6,736 bases of DNA from Eshraghiella sp964441705 (GTDB taxonomy: Bacteria > Bacillota > Clostridia > Lachnospirales > Lachnospiraceae), in assembly GCA_964441705.1 (NCBI GenBank), contig CAYTWF010000094.1, positions 1 to 6,736 of the forward strand, written 5' to 3'. This document shows, piece after piece, positions 5,902 through 6,736 of this stretch. The translations under genes were made by a program, and so were the position numbers. The notes below the pieces were generated by a model. The model ran no database searches. It worked only from the letters and a program-made list of their open reading frames with translations, and was not told where the DNA came from. How positions within the stretch are numbered: the stretch's first letter is position 1; each line of letters opens with the position of its first letter.

Positions 5902-6695
5902 TGTTAGAAATTACTAATGCTACCAAAGTGTTTGCACCTGGTACACCTAATGAATTCAAGGCTCTTAATGGATTGAATCTCTCTCTTAAGGATGGAGAAT
6001 TTGTAACAATTATCGGCTCTAACGGTGCCGGTAAGTCTACTCTTTTTAATGCTATATGTGGTGGATTCTGGCTTGATGAGGGTCATGTGATTCTTGATGG
6101 CGAGGATATATCATATAAGTCTGAGCATAAGAGAGCCCGTACAATCGGACGTATTTTCCAGGATCCTATGAAGGGTACAGCTCCTCACCTTACAATTGAA
6201 GAAAATCTTGCCCTTGCTTATTCAAGAAGCAAAAGAGGCGGACTTGGCAAGGCAGTTACCAAAAAAGAACGTAAGATGTTCCATGATGCTTTAGCTTCTT
6301 TTGGAATGGGACTTGAAGAGCGAATGGATACAATGGTAGGACTTCTCTCAGGTGGTCAGAGACAGGTGGTTACACTTCTTATGGCAACACTGGTTCCTCC
6401 TAAGCTTCTCTTACTTGATGAACATACGGCGGCACTTGATCCTGCCACAGCTCAGAAGGTTATGGAGATTACTAAGAGAATAGTTGAAGAGAATAAATTA
6501 ACAACACTTATGATTACTCACAATATTAAGTCAGCACTTGAGACTGGAACAAGAACGATAATGCTTGATTCAGGTAATATTATTCTTGATATGGGTGAAG
6601 AAGAACGAAGGAATATGACAATTGAAGAACTGATGAAGCAGTATTCAATGAAAAAGAACGAAAGTCTGGATAATGACAGGATGTTATTCTCCTAG
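5901..6695 (+). CDS. trpZ: ABC transporter ATP-binding protein, TrpZ family
   Basis: This 264-residue cytoplasmic ATPase (COG1101) energises the importer. All nucleotide-binding elements are intact: Walker A GSNGAGKST (39-47), Q-loop Gln87 in IFQDP, signature LSGGQRQ (149-155), Walker B LLLLDE (169-174) followed by HTAALDP (D-loop at 178-180), and switch His207 in ITHN. The DEHTAALDP form is characteristic of this transporter family. GGGGGA (5888-5893), within a purine-rich stretch, precedes the ATG by 7 bases, and the start overlaps the permease stop. The C-terminal tail after about residue 250 is polar and not part of the conserved domain. Only 41 bases follow the stop and no terminator is visible, so the operon may continue. 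Confidence 0.93.
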   Translation: MLEITNATKVFAPGTPNEFKALNGLNLSLKDGEFVTIIGSNGAGKSTLFNAICGGFWLDEGHVILDGEDISYKSEHKRARTIGRIFQDPMKGTAPHLTIEENLALAYSRSKRGGLGKAVTKKERKMFHDALASFGMGLEERMDTMVGLLSGGQRQVVTLLMATLVPPKLLLLDEHTAALDPATAQKVMEITKRIVEENKLTTLMITHNIKSALETGTRTIMLDSGNIILDMGEEERRNMTIEELMKQYSMKKNESLDNDRMLFS

Positions 6696-6736
6696 AGTTT
6701 CCCATTGATATGATATATAGGTTAGAGTTGTTGAAT

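Noticed and set aside
6696..6736. Search for a terminator or new gene after the ATPase.
   Set aside because: Only 41 bases remain; no GC-rich hairpin with a T run and no start site can be supported.

Overview
This window looks like a chromosomal segment of a low-GC Gram-positive anaerobe in class Clostridia, most likely family Lachnospiraceae. That placement is inferred from the AT-rich base composition with strong AGGAGG ribosome binding sites, TTGACA/TATAAT-type promoters, a T-box leader, a clostridial-looking PurA and a lipoprotein-type ABC binding protein. No rRNA, tRNA, CRISPR array, insertion sequence or phage gene is seen.

Layout. (1) Positions 1-666 hold a hypothetical, probably exported or surface-associated protein whose true N-terminus is in doubt. 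(2) Positions 677-2105 form a self-contained purA unit: sigma-A type promoter, small inverted repeat in the leader, adenylosuccinate synthetase gene and a hairpin terminator. (3) A short Dabb-domain gene runs on the minus strand (2401 to 2108), convergent with purA and sharing the terminator region. Its own promoter lies at 2429-2458, overlapping the end of a 23-codon minus-strand open stretch that looks coding-like. (4) From 2564 to the right edge, one plus-strand operon is visible: promoter, T-box riboswitch with an intrinsic terminator, iron-containing dehydrogenase of the glycerol dehydrogenase/hydroxycarboxylate dehydrogenase group, then a lipoprotein binding protein, a permease and an ATPase of the TrpXYZ (COG2984/COG4120/COG1101) transporter family. 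The four genes are separated by 14, 12 and -1 bases.

How the parts work together. The T-box can be folded by hand. It has a K-turn at the base of Stem I, an AGUA/GAA loop-E specifier loop presenting UGG (Trp), the AGAGAG motif, the T-box sequence and an 11-bp terminator followed by seven T. The antiterminator tetranucleotide is UGGC, which fits a tRNA with discriminator base G, as bacterial tRNA-Trp has. It excludes the other possible register readings, Met and Gly. The operon is therefore predicted to be expressed when charged tRNA-Trp is scarce, and the transporter is predicted to import tryptophan or a related aromatic compound.

The most interesting point is that the first gene under this tryptophan sensor is not a tryptophan biosynthesis enzyme but a metal-dependent dehydrogenase. 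Its active-site segment resembles E. coli HcxA/YbdH (2-oxo acid reductase) more than GldA. A role in interconverting indole-3-pyruvate and indole-3-lactate, as salvage or turnover of tryptophan skeletons, is a testable inference and not an established function.
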